A stretch of 64,000 nucleotides of DNA from Chryseobacterium indologenes (GCF_002025665.1 NZ_CP018786.1:4154001-4218000); one strand, 5' to 3'. Numbered from the stretch's first letter, positions 1 through 9,001 are shown. Numbers and translations are program-made. The notes: generated by a model not told the origin, from the letters alone.

Positions 1-469
1 CATATCCCTGCATCACCTGCATAGAAATATTAATTTTATGGGAAAGGTTGGCGATTAATTCCTCTACATATAAAACCAGCCCCACTGATTCCAGATTTAC
101 AGGGTATAATGAATGGGAAATACTTCTGGCAGCATCAATCAAAGAAGACATCTGACCGTAGATATTTTTTTTGATCAGTTCATCACCCTGAGTATCGAGG
201 TTATTCAGCCATAAAGAAAGAATATTGAGGCGGTTTCCGATATCATCATGAATCATCACTGCAATTCTTTTCCTTTCTTCTTCCTGAGCCTTAATATTTT
301 CCAGAACTAATTTTTTCTGATGAAGAACTTCCGCTTCATGTTGTACACTTTTCTCCTTAATAATTCTGGTAATAAAAGCCCTGTAAGCTAGGAGAATAAA
401 GGATACGATAACTGTTATGGTAACAATTATCAGGATCAGCAGATTGATATTTAAGGTTACTTCTTTAAT
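1..469 (-). CDS. Sensor histidine kinase, HisKA_3/NarL-like, C-terminus cut by window edge
   Basis: The visible part starts with one membrane segment (about 20 hydrophobic residues), then a charged coiled-coil linker, then a dimerisation/phosphoacceptor helix with the motif HDDIGNRLN, typical of the NarX/DegS/LiaS type (His in an H-D-D-[IL]-G-x-R-L context). The ATP-binding domain lies beyond position 1. No ATG, GTG or TTG lies in frame between the upstream stop at 518-520 and the kinase helix. Translation may begin at the ATT at 467-469 by coupling to the preceding membrane-protein gene, whose stop it overlaps. The partner regulator is probably outside the window. Family call is confident; the start is a guess. 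Confidence 0.75.
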   Translation of the reverse strand, partial: MKEVTLNINLLILIIVTITVIVSFILLAYRAFITRIIKEKSVQHEAEVLHQKKLVLENIKAQEEERKRIAVMIHDDIGNRLNILSLWLNNLDTQGDELIKKNIYGQMSSLIDAARSISHSLYPVNLESVGLVLYVEELIANLSHKINISMQVMQGY

Positions 470-1080
470 CTGAAAAAAGTATATAAAAATGAACAGTACA
501 AAATACTCGAAAGAATATTATTGGCACTGAGAATAGTATAATAATCGTTTTCGGACAGATTGGCGATCTGGTGCTGAATGATAAAAATAAATACTGAGAC
601 AGAGTAATAGAAAAAAATACTGGCATCTACAAGAAGAAAACGGTTCTGTGTAGAGGTATTCTTAATCTCCCGAATCAGGGTAAATCCGGAAAGGCAAATA
701 ATGATAATATTGGAAACCACTTTCGCTATATCAGCATTAGCAGGATAATCAAATCCGTATTTCGAGATCATAAAACCTGTCGCCAATGTACCTACAATCC
801 ACAAAACATATCTTGGCCAGTCCAGCTTTCTGATAAATAAACCTGTAAGCAGGAAAAACTCTCCCGCTATATAGAGAGGATAGAGAAATGATGTATCATT
901 CAATCTGAAGATATAAGGTAGGGCCAGATTCAGCATTTCAATAAAAAAAAGAAAAGCAATACAATGAAAATATTGCTTTTCTTTATGATTTAATATGCGG
1001 TATTTTGCTGCTCCCAATAGTATAACGGACAGGAGCAGTGCATAGTTCAGGAATAAAATTGCCTTATAAAGTTCAGCCAT
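457..1080 (-). CDS. Polytopic membrane protein of unknown function
   Basis: This 207-aa protein is almost entirely hydrophobic, with about seven predicted membrane helices and short loops; the N-terminus lacks a cleavable signal. No family motif was recognised. Its 3' end overlaps the start of the sensor-kinase gene on the same strand, so the two are probably co-transcribed and translationally coupled. This suggests, by context only, a membrane-bound input or accessory protein for that kinase. The start is the only ATG near the beginning of the hydrophobic region. Confidence 0.7.
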   Translation of the reverse strand: MAELYKAILFLNYALLLSVILLGAAKYRILNHKEKQYFHCIAFLFFIEMLNLALPYIFRLNDTSFLYPLYIAGEFFLLTGLFIRKLDWPRYVLWIVGTLATGFMISKYGFDYPANADIAKVVSNIIIICLSGFTLIREIKNTSTQNRFLLVDASIFFYYSVSVFIFIIQHQIANLSENDYYTILSANNILSSILYCSFLYTFFRLKK

Positions 1081-1096
1081 TCCTCAGTATATCGTT

Positions 1097-1876
1097 TTAA
1101 AATTCACTTCCTACATCTACATCCGGGATACGGCAGATAGGAGGACATGGTTTTGCCCAGTCGTAAGTATTGGAAATTGATTCTGCTCCCAGTTCTGCAT
1201 TCCTAAGGTTTTCACGGAAAGAGATAAAGATAAGCGTTACCAACATTTTCCCGTAAATATCATTGTATCTGATCCCAAAAGAACAGGTAATACCTGCTAA
1301 ACCATCATCTGAAAGGCAAAGATCTGCTGTAGGAACATAAAATTTTCTAAAAATTCCACTTCCCTGATTTTCTCTGGTCTCTTTATAAAACCAGTCCATA
1401 CCTTGATTTCTCCAACGTTCAATAGCATCTACAGCTTTGTCCTGTTCAAGAATTGGTGTATTGGAAACCGGCAATCCCATATTGGCATTTTTCTCCATGC
1501 TTTCAAGATCTTTAGAAAGAACGGCGTTTCTAATAAGCGTATACTCCTGAATTTCCTGCAATCTCAGATCTTTTTCAAGCTCGGTAAGAAAGCTGTATGG
1601 ATATTCTTTTACATCTATTTTTACCCCATCATTGTTCATAGGATAAAAGATAAGAATCAATCGGTCTCTGTAAATTCCTACTGCAGCACAGAAGTCTTTA
1701 TAATCCTTAAACCCCTTCATCCATTCAAGGTGTTCTCTGGAAATATTAAAAACATAGTTGGTAGGGATAAGCTTTTGAATTTTGGAAAAGTCAGAAAGAC
1801 ATGCTTTCCACTGGTTTGACGCTGCTCTACATTCTTCTACAGGCAGCATATAGTCTACAATGTTTAATGTTGACAT
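1097..1876 (-). CDS. Hypothetical cytoplasmic protein
   Basis: The open frame reaches 1927, but the first 15 codons encode an unlikely hydrophobic/basic stretch. Translation more plausibly starts at the second of two closely spaced ATGs (1882 or 1876), giving about 259 residues beginning MSTLNIVDYM. The protein is soluble, with no signal peptide or membrane segment, and carries several Cys near its C-terminus (KPCPPICR). I do not recognise the family. It stands alone between a membrane-protein gene and a DUF5715-like gene on the same strand. Confidence 0.6.
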   Translation of the reverse strand: MSTLNIVDYMLPVEECRAASNQWKACLSDFSKIQKLIPTNYVFNISREHLEWMKGFKDYKDFCAAVGIYRDRLILIFYPMNNDGVKIDVKEYPYSFLTELEKDLRLQEIQEYTLIRNAVLSKDLESMEKNANMGLPVSNTPILEQDKAVDAIERWRNQGMDWFYKETRENQGSGIFRKFYVPTADLCLSDDGLAGITCSFGIRYNDIYGKMLVTLIFISFRENLRNAELGAESISNTYDWAKPCPPICRIPDVDVGSEF

Positions 1877-1938
1877 AAGCATAGTTTTTAGTCGTATAAA
1901 AATATACAAACTAAATATGCTACGCAAGAGGATTTTAA

Positions 1939-2559
1939 TTAATAATTTTTCACAGTAATATGATAACAGCTCTGCTGCTTCTCTTTAATGTAATATATTC
2001 TACCAGCCTTCTCATAATGCTTTAAAACTTTCTCCAGAGCTATTTCCATTTTCGGATTGTATTTTAAAACATTGTTGAATCTTATGTAAGAAATATCAAA
2101 AGAGTTGCCATAATTGTGAGAACTAATCCCTAGAGAGGCGTTTGAATTCACTCTTCTTAGTCTGCACTGGTCTTCAAGGGTTCTGGTAATAGATGAAACA
2201 GTAAATGTGCCGCCTTTAGTATCCTTACTGAACTTTGACCCTATCTTTTCCAGAGTGGTTTTTGCCTTGGATACCATATAAGCTCTGCTATAATCAAGCC
2301 TTTGGACCTGATATCCTTTGCCGGATTTCTTTATTTTGTGGAATTTTCCGTTGCTGATATATTTTTGTACGGTTTTGGAATCTTTCAATAACTGTACTCC
2401 AAAACCCTTGGAAGCATCAAGATGAGATTTATAAAGCGGCGTAGGTTCTACCTTCAATACAGTGGTAAGATCATAGCAGGGAAATGCTTTTTTGGCTGCC
2501 TGCGAATAATGTAAACTATAAATAAAAGGTACAAAGACCACACAAAAAAACTTTCTCAT
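1939..2559 (-). CDS. Exported DUF5715-like / M15-peptidase-like protein
   Basis: A 206-aa protein with an N-terminal signal peptide (about 20 residues, ending near SQA). The C-terminal half contains SSHNYGNSFDIS and a late CYHIT, which resemble the SxHxxGxAxD and HxT metal-site motifs of M15 D-Ala-D-Ala peptidases and of the Bacteroidota DUF5715 family. It would act in the periplasm on peptidoglycan or be a degenerate relative. The metal ligands suggested are the His of SSHNYG, the Asp of FDI and the His of YHIT. Activity is inferred, not shown. Confidence 0.6.
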   Translation of the reverse strand: MRKFFCVVFVPFIYSLHYSQAAKKAFPCYDLTTVLKVEPTPLYKSHLDASKGFGVQLLKDSKTVQKYISNGKFHKIKKSGKGYQVQRLDYSRAYMVSKAKTTLEKIGSKFSKDTKGGTFTVSSITRTLEDQCRLRRVNSNASLGISSHNYGNSFDISYIRFNNVLKYNPKMEIALEKVLKHYEKAGRIYYIKEKQQSCYHITVKNY

Positions 2560-2744
2560 TCACCTTCCTTTTAAATTACAAATGAAAGATAAAACATTTA
2601 TGTTAGATCTTTCAAGACTGACGATAATACTCTCTCAATAAATCCCAAACAAACATTACACCAAATTACAGATTTTGCAATTTTTGTTCCCTCTTTTTTG
2701 AAATATTTTTTCAGTTTTAACTTTTTACTTTAAGATTTAAATTT

Positions 2745-2752
2745 TACATTTG
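2745..2752 (+). promoter_or_regulatory. Bacteroidota -7 box of aqpZ
   Basis: TACATTTG matches the TAnnTTTG -7 consensus of the Bacteroidota primary sigma factor. It lies 22 nt before the aqpZ ATG at 2775, predicting a short 5' leader. No clear -33 TTG was found. Confidence 0.5.
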
Positions 2753-2774
2753 AGATACATAAACAATAAACAAC

Positions 2775-3494
2775 ATGATAAAAAAACTTTTCGCTGAATT
2801 TTTCGGCACATTTTGGCTTGTTTTCGGAGGGTGTGGAAGCGCTGTTTTCGCAGCGGGTGTTCCAGACATCGGCATCGGACTTTTAGGCGTTGCTTTAGCC
2901 TTCGGTCTTACTGTTCTTACCATGGCTTACGCTGTAGGGCATATCTCAGGAGGGCATTTTAATCCGGCAGTTTCTTTTGGGCTTTTAGCAGGCGGAAGAT
3001 TTCCTGCAAAAGACCTTATTCCTTACATTGTAGCCCAGTGTTTGGGAGCGATTGTAGCAGCAGGATGTCTATACACAATCCTTAACGGTGCCGGAGCGGT
3101 AGAATTCTCAAAACCCGGAGATTTTGCCACTAACTTTTACGGTGAGGCCGTTTACAATGGAAAAGCTTTCAGTATGGGAGCGGCATTTCTTGCTGAGTTT
3201 CTATTAACCGCATTTTTCCTGATTGTAATCATGGGAGCTACAGATAAGTGGGCTAACGGTAAGTTTGCCGGTCTTGCCATCGGTCTTGCGCTTACTTTAA
3301 TCCACCTGATCTCTATCCCGATTACCAACACTTCTGTAAACCCTGCGAGATCACTTTCTCAGGCAGTCTTTATGGGAGGAATTGCGATGTCACAACTTTG
3401 GTTGTTCTGGGTTGCCCCAATTTTGGGAGGAGTTGTAGGCGGATTGATCTACAAGTTCTTACTTCAGAGAGATACTGCTGAAATTGCAGATTAA
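2775..3494 (+). CDS. aqpZ: Aquaporin Z-type water channel (MIP family)
   Basis: A 239-aa inner-membrane channel with six membrane helices and the two hallmark half-helices: NPA at 63-65 and NPAR at 189-192. The selectivity filter reads Phe43, His177, Thr186 and Arg192, the strict-aquaporin pattern of AqpZ rather than a glycerol facilitator. Length matches AqpZ (about 230 aa). The gene is single, with its own -7 box and a strong terminator, and faces away from the neighbouring DUF5715-like gene. High confidence. Confidence 0.95.
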   Translation: MIKKLFAEFFGTFWLVFGGCGSAVFAAGVPDIGIGLLGVALAFGLTVLTMAYAVGHISGGHFNPAVSFGLLAGGRFPAKDLIPYIVAQCLGAIVAAGCLYTILNGAGAVEFSKPGDFATNFYGEAVYNGKAFSMGAAFLAEFLLTAFFLIVIMGATDKWANGKFAGLAIGLALTLIHLISIPITNTSVNPARSLSQAVFMGGIAMSQLWLFWVAPILGGVVGGLIYKFLLQRDTAEIAD

Positions 3495-3517
3495 TTTTTA
3501 AAATAATATTCAATGAT

Positions 3518-3547
3518 AAAATCCTGTCAGGCGGCAGGATTTTTTTT
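3518..3547 (+). terminator. Rho-independent terminator of aqpZ
   Basis: A 9-bp perfect stem, AAAATCCTG/CAGGATTTT, with an 8-nt loop and a T-run, 24 nt after the aqpZ stop. It ends at the 3' end of the convergent gene at 3546 and may serve both directions. Confidence 0.85.
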
Positions 3548-4091
3548 ATTTCAGTTTTTTGATTTCAAAAGGATTTTTAAAGATCAGCTCTTCATGTTTT
3601 CCTTTGATTTCCATTTTGCGCTGAAGAAGATTAAGTGCCATTTTTCTGATAAAAAGATCTTTGTCATTTAGTTTCCAATAAGAATCTTCATGAAGTTTTT
3701 TCGGCTGACGGATCAGATAGAATTCGGTTTCCCAGGTATCTGCATTATGATAGAATTCGATGATTCCACAATGTTCAGGGATAAGAGCTGCGTCTACCAT
3801 TCCCATCGGGAGCAAAAAACTAAAGGAATTGCATACATAATCTCCGCAGGAAATTTTATCATGTTTCAGAAATTTTTCTCCGGTATCTTTGTTCAGGTAA
3901 GATTTTTTGAAATCATTTTTAAAATCACTTTTTGAAAACTTGATCTCAATTTCATGACTTCCGCCTTCTGAGTCTATGATTAATATATCCGCTTCCCAAT
4001 CTGCCTGAAAATAGTTAGTCAGTACAATTTCTTTTTCAAAATCGCAGTGTGAATGGATGTAGGCATGTATAAGTTCTTCTATTTTGATCAT
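3546..4091 (-). CDS. PD-(D/E)XK nuclease-like protein
   Basis: The frame opens at 4118, but the ATG at 4091 (MIKIEELIHAY) fits better, giving 181 aa. An N-terminal helix is followed by EADILII, then HEIEIKFSKSDF: an acidic residue on one strand and an E-x-K on the next, the core of a PD-(D/E)XK nuclease fold as in MmcB-like DNA-repair proteins. No signal peptide. The gene stands alone and convergent to aqpZ. The fold is inferred from motif spacing only; the cellular role is unknown. Confidence 0.5.
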   Translation of the reverse strand: MIKIEELIHAYIHSHCDFEKEIVLTNYFQADWEADILIIDSEGGSHEIEIKFSKSDFKNDFKKSYLNKDTGEKFLKHDKISCGDYVCNSFSFLLPMGMVDAALIPEHCGIIEFYHNADTWETEFYLIRQPKKLHEDSYWKLNDKDLFIRKMALNLLQRKMEIKGKHEELIFKNPFEIKKLK

Positions 4092-4098
4092 GGGTAAT

Positions 4099-4262
4099 AT
4101 TGTAAACGCAAAGTTCACAAAGTTTTTATTTACTTGCTGTTTACTGTTCGCAAAGGCGTTTCACTCAGCTAAAGTCTCAACCTATTTTATTTATTGTGAT
4201 TATACAAAAATTGACAAGCGAAGCGAATTGACTATTCACAATTGTACTCTTATGTCCAAAAT
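4099..4262. repeat. Degenerate interspersed repeat, copy A
   Basis: Non-coding sequence containing TAAACGCAAAGTTCACAAAG, then GGCGTTTCACTCAGC, then an ATTGAC...GAATTGACTATTCAC segment. A diverged copy with the same blocks lies at 14922-15125. Such CGCAAAGTTCGCAAAG-type repeats litter Chryseobacterium intergenic regions as far as I recall; mechanism unknown. Confidence 0.6.
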
Positions 4263-4264
4263 CA

Positions 4265-5257
4265 TCAACTCACCAGCAGGCTGCATCCTCGGATATCTGA
4301 ATGATCTATTCTTCCCAATACCTGAAATTTATCACCTACCTTTTTCCCTAAGTCCTGGGTTGCAATAAATGAGCAGGAATGTGTATTGGCAAGGTCAATA
4401 ATATTAATAGCCCCTGTTCGGCCTTCTTTTTCATAGGCCAAAGGATCTTCTGCATTCCGAACCATAATTCTCATCCAGTTTGGACATTCATATTCATTAT
4501 TTCCAAGAGAATAAGCCTGTGAAAGCAGTTCTGTCATGGAATATTCTGAATATATTTTGTTTGTCTTAAGACCTTCCTGCAATATTTTCAACAATTCATC
4601 CTTGGTCATTTCTTCCTTTCGTCCTTTCATTCCACCGGTTTCAATTACGATTAAGTTTTCAGGGAAGTTCAGGGATTCTTCGCTTTGTTTAGCATGACAG
4701 TAATCAAGAAAGTCTAATAAGGCAAAGGAAACTCCGAAAAGAATAACTTTTTTGCCCTGCAGTGTATTTAATAACTCAAAAAGCTCAGCATGATTATAAA
4801 GAAAATATCCGTTTTCCTGTTTGGCAGACTTCTTCATCAGATAGTCCACCATATAGATCAGTGATGAGTTTTGCCTCTCAAGATAGCTTGGAAGTAGTCC
4901 AAGAAAAATAAAGTCTTCCGGTTTTCCGATAAATTGTTCAAAACTTTTATAAATACTTTCTTCATAAAGTTCCGGATCTGCGATGAAATGTTTGGAAAGA
5001 TTCATCTGGGTTGTTCCTGAACTTTGAAAGAAAAGATCAGTAGCCACATTTTTATCCAGGATCTGATGATTTTTAAACATTTCAATAGGAAGAAACGGAA
5101 TTTTCGCCAGACTGTCGACATCATCGGGATTAACTTTAAGAAAATCAACAAATTTCCGGTATATTTCAACACTTTCATATTGATAACGAAATGTTTTCAA
5201 TGATGCATTCAGAAAATCCTGTTCAGTCTGTATGTTGAATATATTTTTCAATTCCAT
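4265..5257 (-). CDS. LuxE/PaaK-like acyl-protein synthetase
   Basis: The start at ATG 5257 (MELKNIFNIQ) is preferred over the track start at 5293, giving 330 aa. Features of the LuxE family include the adenylate-forming motif SSGTTQ near residue 80, YSMTELLSQAY in the middle, and the C-terminal GRIDHSDIRGCSLLV. These enzymes activate a fatty acid as acyl-AMP and pass it to a Cys; the Cys of RGCSLL near the end may be that site, as in LuxE. No luciferase genes are nearby. In flavobacteria such genes usually serve lipid or polysaccharide modification, so the substrate is unknown. Confidence 0.8.
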   Translation of the reverse strand: MELKNIFNIQTEQDFLNASLKTFRYQYESVEIYRKFVDFLKVNPDDVDSLAKIPFLPIEMFKNHQILDKNVATDLFFQSSGTTQMNLSKHFIADPELYEESIYKSFEQFIGKPEDFIFLGLLPSYLERQNSSLIYMVDYLMKKSAKQENGYFLYNHAELFELLNTLQGKKVILFGVSFALLDFLDYCHAKQSEESLNFPENLIVIETGGMKGRKEEMTKDELLKILQEGLKTNKIYSEYSMTELLSQAYSLGNNEYECPNWMRIMVRNAEDPLAYEKEGRTGAINIIDLANTHSCSFIATQDLGKKVGDKFQVLGRIDHSDIRGCSLLVS

Positions 5258-5421
5258 AATTTTTGAATTTCTTAATCCCTTACTACAAAGCAATTACAGA
5301 GATAAAATATTGTTATTTAATAATTTTTTAATGTATAAAACCTATTTTGGTAGACTTATTGCAATGAGTTACTTGGAATATGGATTAAAAACAAGAGTGG
5401 GTTTTTCCACCCGTTCGAAAG

Positions 5422-5450
5422 TTACCTCTTTTTAGGGGTAATTTTTTTTT
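5422..5450 (+). terminator. Hairpin with long T-run between two minus-strand genes
   Basis: TTACCTC, a 6-nt loop, GGGGTAA (one G-U pair), then ten T on the plus strand. It lies 5 nt past the lpxH stop, which is on the other strand. It would stop plus-strand transcription into lpxH and may also act weakly for lpxH. Confidence 0.5.
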
Positions 5451-5454
5451 TGCT

Positions 5455-6225
5455 TTATTTCTCAAAAGTCTTGAGTTCAAAATCTTTTTCAAAAACCCCG
5501 TAAGTGAAATAGGAAATCCAGTCTCCAAGGTTGATATATTTTGCGTTTTGTTCCAAATCCAGTACCATTGGCAGGTGTCTGTGCCCATAGATGAAATAAT
5601 CAATCTTCTGAGTTTTCAGTTTTTCTTTGGAATAAATAATAAGAAACTCTTTATCTTCTCCCAGAAACGCTTTGTCTTCTTCACCGGAGATCATTTTATT
5701 TTTTTGGGAAAGGTATAATGCAATTTTCATCGCAATATCTGGATGAAGCCATTTGAAGAACCACTGTGCTATCGGATTGGTGAATAGTTTCTTCATTCTT
5801 TTGTATCCTTTGTCTCCAGGTCCCAAACCATCTCCATGGGCCAGCAGAAATTGCTTCCCTCCCATTTCAAAATATTGTTTCTGATAGAATACAGTACATC
5901 CGATTTCTTCTTCCAGATAATCTTTCATCCAGAGATCATGATTTCCGACAAAGAAATAAATATGAATTCCTCTGTCTTTAAGTTCTGCAATTTTCCCCAG
6001 CACACGAACATATCCTTTGGGAATAACATGCTTCCATTCATGCCAGAAATCAAAAAGATCGCCCATTAAAAATAAAACCTGAGCATCTTCTTTGATCTCA
6101 TCCATCCAGCGTATAAATCTCTCTTCACGCACCTTGCTCTCCTTGGGTGTAGGAGCACCAAAATGCTGATCTGAAGCGAAGTATACTTTTTTTCCAGGTT
6201 CTAAATTAATTGTCGTTTTTAACAC
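5455..6225 (-). CDS. lpxH: UDP-2,3-diacylglucosamine diphosphatase (LpxH-type)
   Basis: A 256-aa calcineurin-like phosphoesterase with the full metal-binding set: DQH at 19-21, GDLFDF at 55-60, GNHDLWM at 94-100, AHGDGLG in the middle and YGHRH near the C-terminus. LpxH hydrolyses UDP-2,3-diacylglucosamine to lipid X, an early step of lipid A synthesis at the inner membrane. Length and the DFWHEW segment fit LpxH/LpxH2 of Bacteroidota. It is 20 nt upstream-adjacent to queD on the same strand, so the two probably share a transcript. Confidence 0.85.
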   Translation of the reverse strand: MLKTTINLEPGKKVYFASDQHFGAPTPKESKVREERFIRWMDEIKEDAQVLFLMGDLFDFWHEWKHVIPKGYVRVLGKIAELKDRGIHIYFFVGNHDLWMKDYLEEEIGCTVFYQKQYFEMGGKQFLLAHGDGLGPGDKGYKRMKKLFTNPIAQWFFKWLHPDIAMKIALYLSQKNKMISGEEDKAFLGEDKEFLIIYSKEKLKTQKIDYFIYGHRHLPMVLDLEQNAKYINLGDWISYFTYGVFEKDFELKTFEK

Positions 6226-6245
6226 CTTCTGATTTTTGTGAAAAA

Positions 6246-6692
6246 TTATTGATTATCTTCTGCAAACCATTCTCCATAAGAGTTTTCTGTCTCGTGAAGT
6301 TTAAGATAAGCTAAAGAAATTCCTTCGGGAAGTCTTGATTTTACTTTAGCAGCAATAGCATACAACATGTTTTCACAAGTCGGCTGGAAACTGCAATAGA
6401 TTACTTTATGTCCTTTCTGCTCAAGGTCATCTCCCAGTTCTTTGTGTGGAGACAGCGCATTGACAAGAACCGCATGGTCCCATACATCAACGATCTCAGA
6501 TTTTACGATACTTTTGATATCTCCGAAATCGACCACCATTCCATTTTTAGGATTTTCAATATCATTAATCGGTTTTCCTTTCACTGTTACAAACAGCTTA
6601 TAGGAATGTCCATGCATATTTTTACACTTCCCATCGTAGTTGTAAAGCACGTGAGCCGTTTCGAATGTAAAAATTTTTGTAATACGTATCAT
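6246..6692 (-). CDS. queD: 6-carboxytetrahydropterin synthase (QueD family)
   Basis: A 148-aa protein of the 6-pyruvoyl-tetrahydropterin synthase fold. Zinc ligands are His14 and the HGH at 27-29; the catalytic Cys is in CKNMHGH. VVDFGDIK, DHAVLV, PTCENM and LHETENSYGEW follow in the normal order. QueD makes 6-carboxytetrahydropterin from dihydroneopterin triphosphate in the queuosine (preQ0) pathway. A -7 box TATCTTTG (minus strand, 6697-6704) sits only 4 nt before the ATG, so the message may have almost no leader. Followed by lpxH. Confidence 0.9.
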   Translation of the reverse strand: MIRITKIFTFETAHVLYNYDGKCKNMHGHSYKLFVTVKGKPINDIENPKNGMVVDFGDIKSIVKSEIVDVWDHAVLVNALSPHKELGDDLEQKGHKVIYCSFQPTCENMLYAIAAKVKSRLPEGISLAYLKLHETENSYGEWFAEDNQ

Positions 6693-6791
6693 AGTACAAA
6701 GATAAGATAAAACAGCTTAATAGAGAAAAGACTGTTTCTATTACAGCGATTTTAAAATATTCTTTTCACAGGTTTTCAAAAGTGACATCTA

Positions 6792-7178
6792 TTACTTCCT
6801 GAAAATTAATTGATCTGTTTCAAAACCTAATTGATTCAAATAGTCTAGTCCATCTTGAACCGCTATTGAATTAACTCCCGACCATCCATTTTTTAATCCA
6901 AGTAAAATAAATTGTCTGATATACTTCGGCTCATTCATATTAACCTCATCTTCAGAATTTGTTATTTTATTTATCAACTTAACACCTGATTTTAAAGGCT
7001 GACCTATAATATAATGATCAACTGTTACAAACTCAATAATCAAAGGAGTCTGTTTCTGCCCGCTTAGAAAAACTTTCAATTGTAGAGTATTAGTTTCAGT
7101 TCCAGCGTTCAACTGATCCGTAACCAAATACAGATATTCATTATTATCGATGACTATCTTTCTTAATTTGTTTTTCAT
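6792..7178 (-). CDS. Hypothetical small protein
   Basis: 128 aa, soluble, no signal peptide, rich in beta-strand-like alternation, with EPKYIRQFILLGLKNGWSGVNS in the C-terminal half. I do not recognise the family; the size and layout resemble immunity-like or SUKH-like proteins of Bacteroidota, but no diagnostic motif is seen. It begins 9 nt downstream of the preceding gene on the same strand, so it is probably in one transcript with it. Confidence 0.55.
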   Translation of the reverse strand: MKNKLRKIVIDNNEYLYLVTDQLNAGTETNTLQLKVFLSGQKQTPLIIEFVTVDHYIIGQPLKSGVKLINKITNSEDEVNMNEPKYIRQFILLGLKNGWSGVNSIAVQDGLDYLNQLGFETDQLIFRK

Positions 7179-7187
7179 TACCTCTCT

Positions 7188-8354
7188 TTATCTGATCATT
7201 TTTTCAAATCTACTAATGACTTTATACTCCTTATTTTTAATAACAATCTCATATTCTCCTTTATCCAGGATTAAAAAACGGCTGTCTTGGGAAGTTTTGA
7301 GCTCAATGATATCAGCAGGAATTCCTTTCTGCTCAAACTCTCCTTTTCTGTAGGCTAAAACCATGGCCGGATATATTGAAACTTTAGAAGCTGGAACCTT
7401 ATAAAGCTTTCTGTTTTTGTTCAACATCCAATTGGGTCTGCCTTCAATGTATTTTGTAACGGGATGAATGATTTTAATATCAGTATACAAATCTTTGTCT
7501 TCACCATTATATATTCCCTCATTTTCATCTTTTAAAACAACAGGAACAGTATTATTTGTAAATCTTAAAAGCGGTTCATTATACTTCAGGTTACTTTTTT
7601 CTGAAAATTGAGTCTGATCAATAGTAAAAGGATTCACACCTGTTAAGTCTGAAAGCCTTCCCGCCATTGTTTTCTCCCAGGATTTATGAATACCTTCATA
7701 AGCGTGCTGATAACCGCAGTAGATGAGATATTTTCCCGCCTTATTTTTCTGCATAAAATCGAAGATATTTTTTGCTTCTCCAATTTCCCTTTCTTTGTTA
7801 TTTCCTTCAGCTTCGTAGGGGAAAAGTTTAAATCCAATTCTCAAAGCATTGTAGATAAAATTTCCGAATTCCGTTTCTTTGGAGTAATATCCACTGTTAA
7901 GAGCAGCAAATTTTGTAGCGTTTAAAGAGTCACTCGCTAATGTTTCGAGCCCCAAATATCTGTAGCCTTTATCATATAATCCCTGAAGTAAGGAAGAGGC
8001 AAAATTTCTATGACTGGCATTATGATGAGCTTCGTTCATGATTATAATCTTTTCATTGACAGCTCTTTCCAAGATATAATCTTTTGCATTGACAGGCTGT
8101 AATTTTATGAATTTCAAACTATCTGCAGTACTCAACTTTTTTACACGTCCAAAAGTCTCATCCCAACTTTCCAATGCCAGTTTATATTGTCCGCTTATTG
8201 AGTAGTATGTTGCCGCCATCTGGCTTCTCCAGGATTGACTTTGAGTAGAATCCGCTACCTTTTTTTTGATATCGTCTGTAAACCAGTAAGGGTTTTCCTG
8301 GCCATAACCTGCCATGCTTACCAACAGTAAAGCCAGTGAATAAGAGAATTTCAT
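7188..8354 (-). CDS. Exported TIKI/ChaN/EreA-like superfamily protein
   Basis: A 388-aa protein with a signal peptide (MKFSYSLALLLVSMAGYGQ, cleavage near GYGQ-EN). The central region has IIIMNEAHHNASHR, YLGLETL, FPYEAEG and YCGYQHAYEG, matching the E-x-H-H...E...H pattern of the erythromycin-esterase/ChaN/TraB superfamily (possible metal or heme site). It would act in the periplasm or at the surface. Function unknown; no ChaN haem partner is nearby. A -7 box TAAATTTG (minus, 8397-8404) lies 43 nt upstream. Confidence 0.6.
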   Translation of the reverse strand: MKFSYSLALLLVSMAGYGQENPYWFTDDIKKKVADSTQSQSWRSQMAATYYSISGQYKLALESWDETFGRVKKLSTADSLKFIKLQPVNAKDYILERAVNEKIIIMNEAHHNASHRNFASSLLQGLYDKGYRYLGLETLASDSLNATKFAALNSGYYSKETEFGNFIYNALRIGFKLFPYEAEGNNKEREIGEAKNIFDFMQKNKAGKYLIYCGYQHAYEGIHKSWEKTMAGRLSDLTGVNPFTIDQTQFSEKSNLKYNEPLLRFTNNTVPVVLKDENEGIYNGEDKDLYTDIKIIHPVTKYIEGRPNWMLNKNRKLYKVPASKVSIYPAMVLAYRKGEFEQKGIPADIIELKTSQDSRFLILDKGEYEIVIKNKEYKVISRFEKMIR

Positions 8355-8442
8355 GTGTATTTAGTTTTTGATTGATAATTACCATCCAGTAAACTACAAA
8401 TTTAGAGCCAACAACCTAAGAGATCTGGCTCAAATCATTTCT

Positions 8443-8964
8443 TTATAAGTTATTTGCAAATTTTGATTTATTTACAGTTACTTTATTCTTAAAAGCTTTA
8501 TAAATGTAGTATTGGTTAATATTATTCTGAGTAATCAAAATAGGTTCAGCATTATCCTCAATTACAATTTTAGAATATCCCAGATCTGATGAAAAGGCAT
8601 TTGAGTTCCATGAATAATACAATTCAACGGCTTTAATTTTATCAAAATCTATTTTTCTCTCTTTTTGGCTCTGTTTATCCAATACTATGATTTGCTTTTC
8701 TAAATGATCAATTTTAGCTTCTTCCCTTAAATTTCGCAAATAATATTTTTTTCTGATTAATGCTGTTCCCAAAAAAAGATAAGTAAGAAAAGAAAACAGT
8801 AAAACCGGAACAGCAGAGGAAATTATCTTTGATAATGAAAGTTCATTCCAGTCCAGAATCATTTTACGTACAATGACACCAGAAATAAAAACGGTAAAAC
8901 ACAGATAAAAATACCCCAATATCAAATTGCCTAAAATTTTATTCTTTTTATATTCAATTTCCAT
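8443..8964 (-). CDS. Membrane protein with two N-terminal helices, PH-like tail
   Basis: 173 aa. Two membrane helices (about residues 12-32 and 45-68) are followed by a soluble domain with repeated strand-like segments (KQIIVLDKQSQKERKIDFDKIKAVELYY), the layout of YdbT/PH-domain or bacterial lipid-bilayer-associated proteins. No specific family recognised. Monocistronic by appearance, located between a TIKI-like gene and a thioesterase gene. Confidence 0.55.
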   Translation of the reverse strand: MEIEYKKNKILGNLILGYFYLCFTVFISGVIVRKMILDWNELSLSKIISSAVPVLLFSFLTYLFLGTALIRKKYYLRNLREEAKIDHLEKQIIVLDKQSQKERKIDFDKIKAVELYYSWNSNAFSSDLGYSKIVIEDNAEPILITQNNINQYYIYKAFKNKVTVNKSKFANNL

Positions 8965-9001
8965 TTTAACAAATTACAATTGTTTTACTCCACACCTTGT
9001 T

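Noticed and set aside
4084..4368. 94-aa plus-strand ORF
   Set aside because: Falls on the interspersed repeat and antisense to the LuxE-like gene.
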